From NCBI RefSeq assembly GCF_012911015.1, contig NZ_WVVV01000001.1, positions 310,001 through 374,000 on the forward strand: a DNA stretch of 64,000 nucleotides, in the 5' to 3' direction. Positions 1 to 9,727 of this stretch are shown here, in pieces. The first letter of the stretch is position 1; each line of letters begins with the position of its first letter. Under the pieces are notes generated by a model. It saw nothing but the letters and a program-made list of their open reading frames with translations. It did no database searches and was not told the DNA's origin. Source of the DNA: Chelativorans sp. ZYF759 (lineage in GTDB: Bacteria; Pseudomonadota; Alphaproteobacteria; Rhizobiales; Rhizobiaceae). A program made the translations under genes and the position numbers.

Positions 1-126
1 TCAGGATCGTGACAGTTGCAAAGTTGCAGATAGATGGTCCCGGCTTGTTGCCAGAGCGCTGAATTTTCTTGATTTTATTCTGTGAGACTGGACGGGCCGA
101 TGCCCGATCCACAGCCAGGTCGGCGG

Positions 127-963
127 TCAGGCAGCGGCCAGTGCCACCACGCCCGCCGCGACGATCCCGGCGGCAACCATGCGCTTCTTCCAGGGCCGCT
201 CGCCCAGCAGCAGCACGCCGATCAAAGCTGCAATGACGACGCTCGATTCCCGTACCGCCGAAACCACGCCGATGGGGGCGATCGTCTTGGCGTAGAGTAC
301 CAGCCCATAGGCCGTGACGGCGAAGACGCCCCCCACCATCCCTAGGGCGAAGGTGCGCGGGTCGAGGCTTCCCCGGCGCAGGATGCGTGGGCCCAGAACC
401 GCGAACACCACCGGGGCCTCCAGCAGGAACAGCCATCCCATATAACCGGTCGGGCTGCCGGCCAGCCTCACGCCGATGCCGTCGGCCACCGAATAGGTCG
501 CGATGGCCAGGCCCAGAAAGACCGCCACGAAGATCGCGCGCCGGTCGACCTCGACGCCGCGCGTGCGAAGCGACAACAGCCATATGCCCAGCGACACCGC
601 CACCAGGCCCGCCCAGGCCAGCGGCGGCAGGGTCTCGCCGATCAGGAGCAGGGCGCCGATGGCCACGAGCATCGGCGCGAGACCGCGCGAGATCGGATAG
701 ACCTGGCTCAGATCGCCGAGCCGGTAGGCCTGGAACAGCAGCGCATAATAGGCGTAGTGGACCAGCGTGGAAGCTGCCAGCGCCGGCCAGCTCTCGCGCG
801 AGGGCGTGTCCGACAGGAGAATGAGCACCACGCCCGCCAGCGCGTGCGACAACGCGACTCCTGCCAGGATCAGTGCCCGGTCGCCGCCCGCCTTGACCAT
901 CGCGTTCCAGCTTGCGTGGAGCACGGCGGCGAAGAGTACGATCGACAGGGCGAAGAGGGACAA
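127..963 (-). CDS. EamA/DMT-family membrane transporter of the phosphonate-associated type
   Basis: This is a 278-residue hydrophobic protein with about ten membrane helices in two EamA-like halves, placing it in the drug/metabolite transporter superfamily of the inner membrane. It starts LHASWNAMVKAGGDRA. From memory this N-terminus and the position next to phnW genes fit the phosphonate-utilisation-associated EamA family (TIGR03340 type). It lies downstream of phnY on the same strand, 122 bp away, so it is probably part of the AEP operon and may export or import a pathway compound; the substrate is unknown. The only start consistent with a full first helix is a TTG at 961-963; no strong ribosome site precedes it, so the start is uncertain. 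Confidence 0.8.
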   Translation of the reverse strand: MSLFALSIVLFAAVLHASWNAMVKAGGDRALILAGVALSHALAGVVLILLSDTPSRESWPALAASTLVHYAYYALLFQAYRLGDLSQVYPISRGLAPMLVAIGALLLIGETLPPLAWAGLVAVSLGIWLLSLRTRGVEVDRRAIFVAVFLGLAIATYSVADGIGVRLAGSPTGYMGWLFLLEAPVVFAVLGPRILRRGSLDPRTFALGMVGGVFAVTAYGLVLYAKTIAPIGVVSAVRESSVVIAALIGVLLLGERPWKKRMVAAGIVAAGVVALAAA

Positions 964-1085
964 GGCGCGCTCGAATGAAAGCCGGCAAAGGACGGGCCGC
1001 TTGTGAAGGAACTACGGGCTCGGAGCAAGCGTGCACGCGTCCCGACGCCTGCGCCGGCGGCAGGCTGAAGGGGCCAGGGGCCCTG

Positions 1086-2543
1086 TCAGCTCCAGGGCAG
1101 CGAGAAGGTCTTGACATTGGTGTAGCTCTTCATCGCCTCGATGACGCCTTCCTTGTAGCCATTGCCGGAATCCTTGATGCCGCCGAAGGGCGACATCTCG
1201 ATCCGGTAGCCCGGCACTTCCCAGATGTTCACAGTGCCGACCTTGAGGCCGGATATGTATTTCTGCATGCGGCGGAAATCGTTGGTGCACACGCCCGACG
1301 ACAGGCCGAAGGCGGTGGAATTGGAGAGCCGGATCATGGCCGCGTCGTCGCCTGCCACGCGCAGGATCGGGATCACCGGGCCGAACGTCTCCTCCATCAC
1401 CAGATCGCTCTCATGCGGCACGCGGTCGATGACGATGGGCGGCAGGAGCGCTCCGCGCCGGCCCGGGTTGTACAGCACCTCGGCGCCCGCCTCCGCGGCA
1501 CGTTCGACCCGTCCCTCGAACAGCGCGGCCGCTTTCTCGCTGACCACCGTTCCGAGCTCGATCCCCTCGCCCATCGGGTCGCCGAAGCGCAGCTTCCTGG
1601 CGCGCTCCAGCACCAGCGGCACGAAACGGTCGGCGACCTTCTCCTGGACCAGGATACGTTTGACCGCCGTGCAGCGCTGGCCGGAATTCTTCGTCGCGCC
1701 GGCCACCGCGAGATCGGCCGCGCGGGCCAGATCGTCGTCCGACAGATCGTCCAGCACGATCAGCGGGTCGTTGCCGCCGAGTTCCAGCACCTGGCGCCGA
1801 TAGCCGGCCTTCGAGGCAATCAGCTTGCCCACCGATACCCCACCGGTGAAGGTGATCAGGTCGACATGTTCGTTGACGATCATCTCCTCGCCGATGTCGC
1901 CCGGCCAGCCGGTCACGACCGACAGCATTTCGGGCGGCAGGCCGGCCTCGTAAAGAATGTCGGCCAGCACCAGGGCGGTCATCGGTGTCAGTTCGGTCGG
2001 CTTGACGACGATGCAATTGTTGGTCGCGATCGCCGGCGCCACCTTGTGCGCCACCATATTGAGAGGGTGGTTGAAGGGCGTGATCGCGGAAATCACGGTG
2101 AGCGGTTCGCGAAGGGTGAAGATCTTGCGTGCCTTGCCGTGAGGCGTGAGGTCGCACGAGAATATCTCGCCATCGTCATGGAGGCAAAGCTGGCCGGCCA
2201 GCGTGAAGACGTCGAAGGCGCGCCCGACCTCGTAGAGCGAATCCAGCTTGGAAATGCCCAGTTCTAGCGAGATGAGATCGGAGAGCACATCCTTTCGGGC
2301 ATCCAGCAGTTCGGCCGTCTTCAGCAGGATGCGCTGGCGCTCGTAGCGTGTGAGTTTGGGCTCGTAGGCGGCCGCGATCGCGAAGGCCTCGCGGGCGTGG
2401 CGGGCCGCACCGGCCGGCACGGTGCCAACCACCGCCTCGTTCCAGGGATAACGGACCTCGATGAGCCCGTCGGCCTCGACCATGCGCCCGGCGATGCGCA
2501 TCGGCTCGTGGCGGACGGTCAGGTCGTTTTCCCGCTTGCCCAT
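1086..2543 (-). CDS. phnY: Phosphonoacetaldehyde dehydrogenase PhnY
   Basis: PhnY is an NAD-dependent aldehyde dehydrogenase that oxidises phosphonoacetaldehyde to phosphonoacetate, the middle step of the PhnW-PhnY-PhnA route. The 485-residue product has the ALDH fold with ITPFNHPLN and FTGG cofactor-binding motifs, LELGGNDP carrying the general-base glutamate, and NSGQRC with the nucleophile at Cys291. That is the position known for the Sinorhizobium meliloti enzyme. I chose the ATG at 2541-2543 rather than a longer in-frame start because it restores the family length and sits 4 bp after the phnA stop. It is the third gene of phnW-phnA-phnY. Confidence 0.93.
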   Translation of the reverse strand: MGKRENDLTVRHEPMRIAGRMVEADGLIEVRYPWNEAVVGTVPAGAARHAREAFAIAAAYEPKLTRYERQRILLKTAELLDARKDVLSDLISLELGISKLDSLYEVGRAFDVFTLAGQLCLHDDGEIFSCDLTPHGKARKIFTLREPLTVISAITPFNHPLNMVAHKVAPAIATNNCIVVKPTELTPMTALVLADILYEAGLPPEMLSVVTGWPGDIGEEMIVNEHVDLITFTGGVSVGKLIASKAGYRRQVLELGGNDPLIVLDDLSDDDLARAADLAVAGATKNSGQRCTAVKRILVQEKVADRFVPLVLERARKLRFGDPMGEGIELGTVVSEKAAALFEGRVERAAEAGAEVLYNPGRRGALLPPIVIDRVPHESDLVMEETFGPVIPILRVAGDDAAMIRLSNSTAFGLSSGVCTNDFRRMQKYISGLKVGTVNIWEVPGYRIEMSPFGGIKDSGNGYKEGVIEAMKSYTNVKTFSLPWS

Positions 2544-2547
2544 TGGA

Positions 2548-3804
2548 CTATCCCTTCGCCGCGGCCATGGTAGCATAGAAGAAGGCGTCGAAATTTCGCA
2601 GTACGGGCGCGTCGGGCAGGTCCGGCATGGCGCGGTTGACGATGAACGGCACCGTCTGTTCGGTTAGCCCGCCATGCGAGCGCAACGGTTCCTTGAGCGC
2701 GGCGAGATCGTGCCGGTCGGCGCTCGTGCCGAGTGTCTTGTTGACCGTGGACGTCAGCACGATGTCGCCGATCCGGTCGGCCGGCAGTTCGAAGCGGGCG
2801 CAGGCTTCCTCGCGGGTCAGCGCGACGTCGACGCCTTCGACCTCCTGCAGCCGTCGGATCACGTTCTGCCTGTCCGCCGTCGCCGGCAGATAGGCGGTGG
2901 CAAACGAGCCGAGCGCACCGTGATGGACAACATAGGGATCTGTGATCGGCAGGATCACGCGGGCCGCCGCCTGGCCCAGCCAGTCGTCGAGCAGGTCCTG
3001 CAGATAGAGGACGTCGGGCGTTCCGTCCGCCTTGTGCTTGGGCTTCATGCCGTGGTCGGCGGTGATCACGATGGCAGCCCCCAGCGCGTCGAGCTCGGCC
3101 AGATGGCGGTCGAACATGGCATGGAAGGCGTTGGCGACCGGATCGCCCGGCGCGTGCTTGTGCTGGATGTAATCGGTCGTCGTGAGATACATGACGTCCG
3201 GCCGAAACTCCTTCAGGAGCTTGACGCCGGCGGCAAAGACGAACTCCGAAAGTTCGGCGGAATAGACCTCCGGCACGGGACGGCCAAGCCAGGCGGAAGC
3301 GTCGTCGATGCCGTTTTCCGCCAGCGTCGTCTGGTCCGATTTCTCGGAGGAGAAGCCGATCGCCCTGCCCTGCGAAAAATCCAGCCCGTGGCCAAGCAGC
3401 GCGCGCAGCTTGTCCTTGGCGGTGACCACGGCCACCCTGGCGCCGGCATCGTGAAAAGCCTGGAAGATGGTCGGCGCGCGCAGGAAGCGCGCATCGTTCA
3501 TCATCACCTCGCGCCCGGTCTCCGGCTCGTAGAGATAGTTGCCGCAGATGCCGTGCACGGAAGGCGGGCGGCCGGTCGCGATCGACAGGTTGTTGGGGTT
3601 GGTGAAGCTCGGAATGACGCTGTGGGCTGTTCGCGCCGTGCCCTTGGCCAGGATGCGCTCGAGTGTCGGCATCAGGCCGGCCTTGATGGCCTCGTCGAGA
3701 TAGGCCGGCTCGCAGCCGTCGAGGCAGATCGCCACCGCCGGCACGCTCGGCCAGCGATAGTCGCGCCCGTTCACATTCACGTCGACGGTCGAAATCCTGT
3801 TCAT
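2548..3804 (-). CDS. phnA: Phosphonoacetate hydrolase PhnA
   Basis: PhnA is a dinuclear zinc enzyme of the alkaline phosphatase superfamily that splits the C-P bond of phosphonoacetate to give acetate and phosphate. The 418-residue product carries the nucleophile region [13 protein letters not shown] with Thr68 and the metal site [10 protein letters not shown], as in the S. meliloti enzyme. The ATG at 3802-3804 is preceded by a clear AAGGAG five bases upstream, so the in-frame extension beyond it is discarded. It lies between phnW (19 bp upstream) and phnY (4 bp downstream) and is surely co-transcribed with them. Confidence 0.95.
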   Translation of the reverse strand: MNRISTVDVNVNGRDYRWPSVPAVAICLDGCEPAYLDEAIKAGLMPTLERILAKGTARTAHSVIPSFTNPNNLSIATGRPPSVHGICGNYLYEPETGREVMMNDARFLRAPTIFQAFHDAGARVAVVTAKDKLRALLGHGLDFSQGRAIGFSSEKSDQTTLAENGIDDASAWLGRPVPEVYSAELSEFVFAAGVKLLKEFRPDVMYLTTTDYIQHKHAPGDPVANAFHAMFDRHLAELDALGAAIVITADHGMKPKHKADGTPDVLYLQDLLDDWLGQAAARVILPITDPYVVHHGALGSFATAYLPATADRQNVIRRLQEVEGVDVALTREEACARFELPADRIGDIVLTSTVNKTLGTSADRHDLAALKEPLRSHGGLTEQTVPFIVNRAMPDLPDAPVLRNFDAFFYATMAAAKG

Positions 3805-3823
3805 GCCACTCCTTGGTCTCGCA

Positions 3824-5020
3824 TCAGGCGGCCAGCCTTGCGCGCTCTTGCATCGCATCGGCCGGCGGCGCGGCCGTGTCGACGCCCATTTCCTTGAGCG
3901 ATTGTCCCGCCGCCTCGACGACGCGACGCATCACATGCTCGTCCATGTGGCCGATGCAGCCCACACGGAAGCTGTCGACCACCGTCAGCTTGCCGGGATA
4001 GATGATGAAGCCGCGCTTCTTCATCGCGGCGTAAAACGCCTGGAACTCAAAACGAGGATGAGCCGGGCTGAAGAACGTCACGATGATCGGCGACAGCCAG
4101 CGATCCGACAGCAGCGTCTCGAAGCCGAGAGCGCGCATGCCCTCCACCAGCACGTCGCGGTTTTTCGCGTAGCGCGCACCGCGACCGGCCACGCCGCCTT
4201 CCGCCGCATGAAGCCGCAGCGCCTCCATGAAGGCGGCAATCGCATGGGTGGGAGGGGTAAACCGCCACTGGCCGGTCTTCTCCATGTTTTCCCATTGGGC
4301 AAACACATCGAGGCTGAGGGAATGACACCGCCCCTTCGCGGCCTCCAGTTCGCTGCGCCGCGCGATGACGAAGCCGAAGCCTGGCACGCCCTCGATGCAT
4401 TTGTTGGCCGAGGACACGATGGCCTCGCAGCGGATTTCGCTGACATCCAGTGGGATCGCGCCGAACGCACTCATGGAATCGATCAGCAGCTTTCGCCCCC
4501 GGCCGTAGACGGTCTCGGAAATCTCGGCCACCGGATTGAGAATGCCCGAACTCGTCTCGCAGTGAATAGCCACGACATGGGTGATGTCGGGATCGGCATC
4601 GAGAAGCTCGCCGATTTCGGCGCCGCGCGGCGGCAGGTAGTCGCCCTTGTCGAGCACGACATGCGCGCGGCCGAGATAGCTGAGCGTCTGGGCGGCCCGC
4701 TGGCCATAGGCGCCATTGGCGAGCACCAGCACCTTGCCGTCTTTCGGCACGAAGGTTCCGAGCATGGCTTCGACCGCGAAGGTGCCGCTGCCCTGCATCG
4801 GCACGCACTCATATTCACCTGCCGTGGCGCCGGCCAATTCGAGCAGGCGGCGGCGCAGTTCGGCGGTCATGGCACGGAAGTCTCCGTCCCAGGAGCCCCA
4901 GTCGCGCAGCATGGCCTGCTTGACTGACAGCGCCGTGGTCAGCGGGCCTGGCGTCAGGAGGTAGGGCTCCCCCATGGCGGGCGGCGCGAAAATATCGGTG
5001 GTGGGCGCGGATTGCTGCAT
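3824..5020 (-). CDS. phnW: 2-Aminoethylphosphonate-pyruvate transaminase PhnW
   Basis: PhnW is a PLP-dependent class-V-like aminotransferase that moves the amino group of 2-aminoethylphosphonate to pyruvate, giving phosphonoacetaldehyde and alanine. The 398-residue product has LLTPGPLTT at the N-terminus, the cofactor aspartate in LLIDSMSAFG, and the PLP lysine Lys207 in SANKCIEGVPGFGF. A longer start exists at 5056, but the ATG at 5018-5020 has an AAAGGG ribosome site nine bases upstream and gives the usual N-terminus. It is the first gene of the AEP operon, facing a divergent LysR gene 100 bp away. Confidence 0.94.
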   Translation of the reverse strand: MQQSAPTTDIFAPPAMGEPYLLTPGPLTTALSVKQAMLRDWGSWDGDFRAMTAELRRRLLELAGATAGEYECVPMQGSGTFAVEAMLGTFVPKDGKVLVLANGAYGQRAAQTLSYLGRAHVVLDKGDYLPPRGAEIGELLDADPDITHVVAIHCETSSGILNPVAEISETVYGRGRKLLIDSMSAFGAIPLDVSEIRCEAIVSSANKCIEGVPGFGFVIARRSELEAAKGRCHSLSLDVFAQWENMEKTGQWRFTPPTHAIAAFMEALRLHAAEGGVAGRGARYAKNRDVLVEGMRALGFETLLSDRWLSPIIVTFFSPAHPRFEFQAFYAAMKKRGFIIYPGKLTVVDSFRVGCIGHMDEHVMRRVVEAAGQSLKEMGVDTAAPPADAMQERARLAA

Positions 5021-5091
5021 GGCGAGGTGCCCTTTCGTAAGGTCATAGTCGGCCATGTCTGGCCATATGAAAAATCGTTATTTCGGATTAT

Positions 5092-5112
5092 CCTATAGAT
5101 TGAATCGATAGG
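5092..5112. promoter_or_regulatory. Palindromic operator between phnW and its LysR regulator
   Basis: A 21-bp inverted repeat, arms CCTATAGATT and AATCGATAGG around a central G, has one mismatch in ten pairs. It holds a T-N11-A type half-site pattern typical of LysR regulators. It ends 8 bp before the regulator ATG and lies 72 bp upstream of the chosen phnW start, so one site could govern both directions. Binding by the divergent regulator is inferred. Confidence 0.65.
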
Positions 5113-5120
5113 TTATCCTC

Positions 5121-5996
5121 ATGCGCTATGTTCAACTTCGGGCCTTTCACCACGTCGCCATCTGTGGAGGTTTCTCGCGCGCCGCCGAGCGGCTTCGCGT
5201 CACGCAGCCCGCCATCTCCGACCAGGTGCGCCGGCTGGAGGAGGAATACGACGTCCTGCTGTTCGATCGTCAGCGGCGCCAGATCCGCCTCACGAACATG
5301 GGCGAGCGCCTGCTCGAGGTCACCCGGCGGCTTTTCGACACGGAGCAGCAGGCCCTCGAATTGCTTTCGGAATCGCTTGCCCTGCGATCGGGACATCTGC
5401 GGGTCGTGGCCGACGCCGCCCACCACCTGCTCGGCGTGCTGGCAGCCTTCCGCGAAAGATATCCAGGCGTCAGGGTAACCATCAGCGCCGGCAACACGGA
5501 GAGCGTCGTCGCCAATCTGCGCAGCTACGACGCCGACATAGGCGTGCTCGGCGAGGTTCCGGAGGGCCGGGATTTCGAGGTGGTGGAACTCAACTCCACC
5601 CCCATCATCGCATTCGCGGCGAAGAAGCATCCGGCGGCCACGCGCAGCAGCCTGAGCTTTTCCGAACTGCTCGATTTTCGGTTGGTCCTGCGCGAGAAGG
5701 GCTCCAAGACGCGCAACAAGCTCGAAGAAGGCGCCGCGCTGGCGGGCGTCAGCCTGCCACCCTCCATCGTCGCGGAGGGCCGGGAGGCCGTGCGCGAGAT
5801 CGTGGCCTCCGGTGCCGGTATCGGTTTCGTGTCGCGGGCGGAGTTCGGCGACGACCCCCGGCTTGTCGCGATCGCCATCGAAGGCCCGGTCATGCTGATG
5901 GACGAGGCCATGATCTGCCTGAAGGAGCGGGCCGGCAGCAAGCTCGTTCGCGCCTTTCTGGACATCGCCCTGGGAAACCAGCGGCAGCGTCCGTGA
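5121..5996 (+). CDS. LysR-family regulator of AEP catabolism
   Basis: This is a 291-residue LysR-type regulator with an N-terminal winged helix-turn-helix at residues 1-60 (GGFSRAAERLRVTQPAISDQ) and a substrate-binding domain after it. It is divergent from phnWAY and the spacer holds a palindrome, so it very likely activates phnWAY in response to AEP or a pathway intermediate. It fits the aminoethylphosphonate-catabolism LysR group (TIGR03339 type, from memory). The ATG at 5121 gives the canonical start MRYVQLRAFHHV; no clear ribosome site is visible because the operator runs almost to the start codon, which suggests autoregulation. Confidence 0.88.
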   Translation: MRYVQLRAFHHVAICGGFSRAAERLRVTQPAISDQVRRLEEEYDVLLFDRQRRQIRLTNMGERLLEVTRRLFDTEQQALELLSESLALRSGHLRVVADAAHHLLGVLAAFRERYPGVRVTISAGNTESVVANLRSYDADIGVLGEVPEGRDFEVVELNSTPIIAFAAKKHPAATRSSLSFSELLDFRLVLREKGSKTRNKLEEGAALAGVSLPPSIVAEGREAVREIVASGAGIGFVSRAEFGDDPRLVAIAIEGPVMLMDEAMICLKERAGSKLVRAFLDIALGNQRQRP

Positions 5997-6138
5997 GGGG
6001 GAGGCCGACCACATCAGGCCCGCCTCGATACTCAAAGAAAGGGCTGGTCAGGGACGGCATGTCGAATATAGGTGAAACGCGCGTCTTCCGCCGTTCGGCG
6101 CCAGATCGGATTTTTTCGGAACTGGGAGAAGGAGCATC

Positions 6139-7554
6139 ATGTTTTTGCCCGTGATCATGGCCGGCGGGTCCGGCACCAGACTGTGGCCGCTGTCGCGCCA
6201 GCTCTATCCCAAGCAGTTTCTGCCCCTCACCGGCGAGCGCACCATGTTGCAGGAAACCGTCGCGCGGCTCGAAGGCATGGATGCGCGGGCGCCACTGTTG
6301 CTGTGCAACGAGGAGCACCGCTTCATCGTCGCCGAGCAGTTGCGCCAGATGGGGCAGGAAGAGGCGAGCATCCTCCTGGAGCCCATCGGACGCAATACGG
6401 CGCCAGCCATCGCGCTGGCTGCGCTGTTCGCCACCCAGGCTGGGGACGATCCCGTGTTGCTGGTGCTGGCGGCCGACCACCTCGTCAAGGACACGCCGCG
6501 TTTTCACGCCGCCGTTCAGGCAGCCACCTCGCTCGCTGAAGCCGGCCATCTGGTCACCTTCGGCATCGTGCCCGACCGCGCCGAGACAGGCTATGGCTAC
6601 ATCAGGCGCGGCGATGCCATAAAGGGCGGCGAAGGCTTTGCCGTCGCCAGCTTCGAGGAGAAGCCCGATGCTGAGACCGCCGAGCGCTATCTGGCTGGCG
6701 GCGAGCATTTCTGGAACAGCGGCATGTTCATGTTCCGCGCCAGCCGCTATCTCCAGGAGCTTGAGCGATTCCGGCCTGACATCCTGGAAGCCTGCCGCGC
6801 GGCGATGGCGGCCACCCGCGCCGACCTCGAATTCGTGCGCGTCGACGCCAAGGCCTTCAAGGCCTGTCCCTCCGAATCGATTGACTACGCCGTGATGGAA
6901 AAGACCGAGGCGGCCGCCATGATCCCCTTCGATGCCGGCTGGAGCGACATCGGTTCCTGGTCGGCGCTGTGGGAGGTCTGGCCGCGCGACGCGGAGGACA
7001 ATGCGCTGCGCGGCGACGTCATCGCCGTCTCCAGCCAGCGCAATCTGGTGCATTCCGACCACAAGCTGGTCGCCCTTCTGGGCGTCGAGGATCTGGTCGT
7101 CATCGAGACCAAGGACGCCGTGCTGGTGGCGCATCGCGACGCGGTGCAGGACGTCAAGCAGGTGGTGGACCGCATCAAGCGGGACGGTCGGGGCGAGCAC
7201 CTCAACCACCGCCAGGTCTACCGTCCCTGGGGTCATTACGATTCGATCGATTTCGGCGACCGCCACCAGGTCAAGCGCATCACCGTCAAGCCGGGCGCCA
7301 AGCTGTCGGTCCAGATGCACCACCATCGCGCAGAGCACTGGGTCGTGGTGCGCGGCACGGCCAAGGTCCATCGCGACGACGAGATCATCATGCTGTCGGA
7401 GAACCAGTCGACCTACATCCCGCTCGGCGCGGTCCATGCGCTGGAGAACCCCGGCAAGATCGACCTGGAAATGATCGAGGTGCAGTCGGGGTCATACCTG
7501 GGCGAGGATGACATCGTGCGCCTGGAAGACCGCTACGGCCGTCTGGGTACGTGA
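6139..7554 (+). CDS. manC: Mannose-1-phosphate guanylyltransferase / mannose-6-phosphate isomerase
   Basis: This is a 471-residue bifunctional cytosolic enzyme that makes GDP-mannose. The N-terminal nucleotidyltransferase domain carries [12 protein letters not shown] and PKQFLPL, plus FVEKP-like FEEKPD. The C-terminal cupin carries the type II phosphomannose isomerase signature [20 protein letters not shown], which supplies mannose-6-phosphate from fructose-6-phosphate. The ATG follows GAAGGAG by five bases. It is 6 bp from the phosphomannomutase gene, so the pair forms a GDP-mannose operon for surface polysaccharide. The rhizobial homologues are called noeJ in nodulation loci; nothing here points to nodulation. 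Confidence 0.93.
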   Translation: MFLPVIMAGGSGTRLWPLSRQLYPKQFLPLTGERTMLQETVARLEGMDARAPLLLCNEEHRFIVAEQLRQMGQEEASILLEPIGRNTAPAIALAALFATQAGDDPVLLVLAADHLVKDTPRFHAAVQAATSLAEAGHLVTFGIVPDRAETGYGYIRRGDAIKGGEGFAVASFEEKPDAETAERYLAGGEHFWNSGMFMFRASRYLQELERFRPDILEACRAAMAATRADLEFVRVDAKAFKACPSESIDYAVMEKTEAAAMIPFDAGWSDIGSWSALWEVWPRDAEDNALRGDVIAVSSQRNLVHSDHKLVALLGVEDLVVIETKDAVLVAHRDAVQDVKQVVDRIKRDGRGEHLNHRQVYRPWGHYDSIDFGDRHQVKRITVKPGAKLSVQMHHHRAEHWVVVRGTAKVHRDDEIIMLSENQSTYIPLGAVHALENPGKIDLEMIEVQSGSYLGEDDIVRLEDRYGRLGT

Positions 7555-7560
7555 AAGGCA

Positions 7561-8922
7561 ATGAGCTCTCCCTTCAAGGCATATGACATTCGCGGCGAAT
7601 TGCCGACGCAGATCAACGCGGCCTTCGCCTATCGGCTCGGTCTCGCCGTGGCTGCGCTGCGCCAGCCGGATTCGGTCGTCGTCGGCCATGACATGCGGCA
7701 GGACAGTGCCGGGCTTGCCGGCGCTTTGGCGCAGGGGCTGCTCGATGGCGGCGTCGACGTCCTCCCCGTCGGCATGTGCGGCACGGAGGAGGTCTATTTC
7801 CACACCGCCGCCAGTGGTGCTGGTGCTGGCCTCATGGTCACCGCAAGCCACAATCCGGATAGCTATAACGGCTTCAAGATGGTTCTCGAAGGCGCCGCGG
7901 CCGCCACGCGCGAAAACGCGCTGAACGCGATCGAAGAGCTGGTGATGGCGGATCACCCGCTGCCGCGGGTCGCGGACTACGGAAAGCGTGGCCGGCTTGC
8001 GCCGCAGCTGGCGCGCGAGCCCTACATCCAACGGCTCCTGGAAAAGGTCGCCGGCCTGCAGCTGAAACCCATGAAGATCGTCTGCCATGCCGGCAATGGC
8101 TGCGCCGGCCCGATCATCGACCTCCTCGAAGACCACCTTCCCTTCGAGTTCATCAAGATCGACCATCTCCCTGATCCGGCATTGCCCAACGGGATCCCCA
8201 ATCCCCTGCTGCCAGAAAAGCGTTCGCGTGCCAGCGAGGCCGTGGTGGCGAATGGCGCGGATCTCGGTATCGCCTGGGACGGCGATTTCGACCGCTGCTT
8301 TCTCTACGATCACAAGGGCCGCTTCATCGAGGGCTACTACCTTGTGGGCTTGATCGCGCGGGCCATGCTGCGCGACGCGCCCGGCGCGACCATCCTCTAC
8401 GATCCACGGCTCACCTGGAACACCATTGACATGGTCGAGCAGGCCGGCGGCGTGGCGAAGGCCTGCCCCACCGGCCACGCCTTCTTCAAGCAGATGATGC
8501 GCGAGGAGAATGCCCTTTATGGCGGGGAGATGAGCGCGCATCATTATTTTCGTGATTTCAGCTATTGCGATTCGGGCATGCTGGCCTGGCTGGCCGTGGT
8601 TGCCGAGCTTTCTGCGTCAGGCGCATCGCTCGCCGATCTTGTCGAAGACCGGATTACGGCGTTCCCCTGCTCGGGCGAGATCAATTTCACGGTCGCCGAC
8701 GCCAACGCGGTACGGGACCGCATCGCGGATCATTTCATCAAGCACGATCCGAAGGTGGAAATGATCGACGGGTTGAGCATGGATTTCGGCGACTGGCGCT
8801 TCAATCTGCGGGCGTCGAACACGGAGCCGCTGTTGCGCCTCAACGTGGAAACACGTGGAGACAGGAAGCTGCTGCAAGCGAGCGTGGCCGACTTGTCCCG
8901 GCTGATCTGTTTGAGACCATAA
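7561..8922 (+). CDS. manB: Phosphomannomutase
   Basis: This is a 453-residue alpha-D-phosphohexomutase that converts mannose-6-phosphate to mannose-1-phosphate, the substrate of the preceding enzyme. The phosphoserine loop is TASHNP with Ser96, the magnesium loop is WDGDFDR, the sugar-binding motif is GGEMSAHHYF, and the phosphate-binding loop RASNTEP is near the C-terminus. The start lies 6 bp after manC, so the two are translated from one mRNA. A strong terminator hairpin follows 24 bp after its stop. A dual phosphoglucomutase activity is possible in this family. Confidence 0.92.
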   Translation: MSSPFKAYDIRGELPTQINAAFAYRLGLAVAALRQPDSVVVGHDMRQDSAGLAGALAQGLLDGGVDVLPVGMCGTEEVYFHTAASGAGAGLMVTASHNPDSYNGFKMVLEGAAAATRENALNAIEELVMADHPLPRVADYGKRGRLAPQLAREPYIQRLLEKVAGLQLKPMKIVCHAGNGCAGPIIDLLEDHLPFEFIKIDHLPDPALPNGIPNPLLPEKRSRASEAVVANGADLGIAWDGDFDRCFLYDHKGRFIEGYYLVGLIARAMLRDAPGATILYDPRLTWNTIDMVEQAGGVAKACPTGHAFFKQMMREENALYGGEMSAHHYFRDFSYCDSGMLAWLAVVAELSASGASLADLVEDRITAFPCSGEINFTVADANAVRDRIADHFIKHDPKVEMIDGLSMDFGDWRFNLRASNTEPLLRLNVETRGDRKLLQASVADLSRLICLRP

Positions 8923-8946
8923 GACCGGTCACGCTAAAGGGATTTC

Positions 8947-8977
8947 GGAATGCAGCCGAACCTGGCTGCATTCCTTT
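8947..8977 (+). terminator. Intrinsic terminator after manB
   Basis: A perfect 11-bp stem (GGAATGCAGCC with GGCTGCATTCC) closes a six-base loop and is followed by TTT. It stands 24 bp after the manB stop and marks the left edge of the accessory island. Confidence 0.8.
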
Positions 8978-9034
8978 AAGCTGGATACTGCCCGCTAAAC
9001 GGCAGAGCTCTGCTTTAGGCTACCTGTGCCGCTC

Positions 9035-9358
9035 TCACAGTCCCGGTTGCGTTCGGGGATCTTCTCCCTGGCGATGTATGAGATTTAGCTTTTTGAACTC
9101 GAAATGCCTCGGTCCGGGGCTTGGAGCGGCAAGCGCTTTGTTGAAATCGATAGCAGCGCCGGTATATGCTCGCATGATCGAAAGGCCCAGAGCCTGCGCC
9201 ATTCTGGTCGGAAATGCATAGGCAATCTGCCGAGAGCATTCCATCGGCGATCCTTCGAGGCGTCATCCATCCGGCAATCCCTGTAGGCGGGCAATCATGT
9301 CCATCGTCAGCTGGGGCCGGTAACTCTCTGATGTGGCGGCGCAGCTGAACAGACTTAT
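9035..9358 (-). pseudogene. Relic of a DNA (cytosine-5) methyltransferase C-terminus
   Basis: On the minus strand one frame reads RPQLTMDMIARLQGLPDG, stop, RLEGSPMECSRQIAYAFPTRMAQALG. This matches the C-terminal motifs IX-X of C5 cytosine methyltransferases, where LT-x-A-R-LQGFPDDW is followed by RQIGNAVP-x-x-x-A-x-ALG. The in-frame TGA at 9263-9265 falls exactly where the family has tryptophan (TGG), so a single base change explains it. The tail runs open to 9035. Upstream of about 9358 the frame is closed and no catalytic PCQ or ENV motif can be found nearby, so only the last hundred or so codons survive. The family call is from motif memory. Confidence 0.6.
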
Positions 9359-9727
9359 TCATGTAGCCATCATTATCAATGGCGAGCGCAGGATTCAGAG
9401 CGGGGCGAAGTCTTCGCGCAGCCCCGACGCCGCGCGACCGCCGGGCGTCGGATCCCCGGCTTTCCCCGATTGAGCTGCAACGCTTTTACAGAGCTTTGAA
9501 TCGCTCCGCCCCGCAAACGGCGTTTCATGGAGTAATGGGGGGAATACCAGACAGGAGATGCAAACGGCGTTTGATTCGGGCACCGGGGTAGCGGGCCAGA
9601 GGCTCCGCATCCATCGGGCTGAGCAGTCGATGCCCGGCATCCTGACGGCCACGCCAAGGCGAGAGGAACCGAAGGCTTTGCTCGGCCGACGCACCCGCCA
9701 TCTTGAGAGGCGGACGCCGATGCTCGC
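9359..9727. other. Gene-poor stretch, no supported feature
   Basis: Several short frames cross this interval on both strands, but none has a ribosome site with a recognisable product, and their compositions look like shadow frames. It may hold further decayed remains of the methyltransferase gene. I see no tRNA, insertion sequence end or hairpin terminator. Confidence 0.4.
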
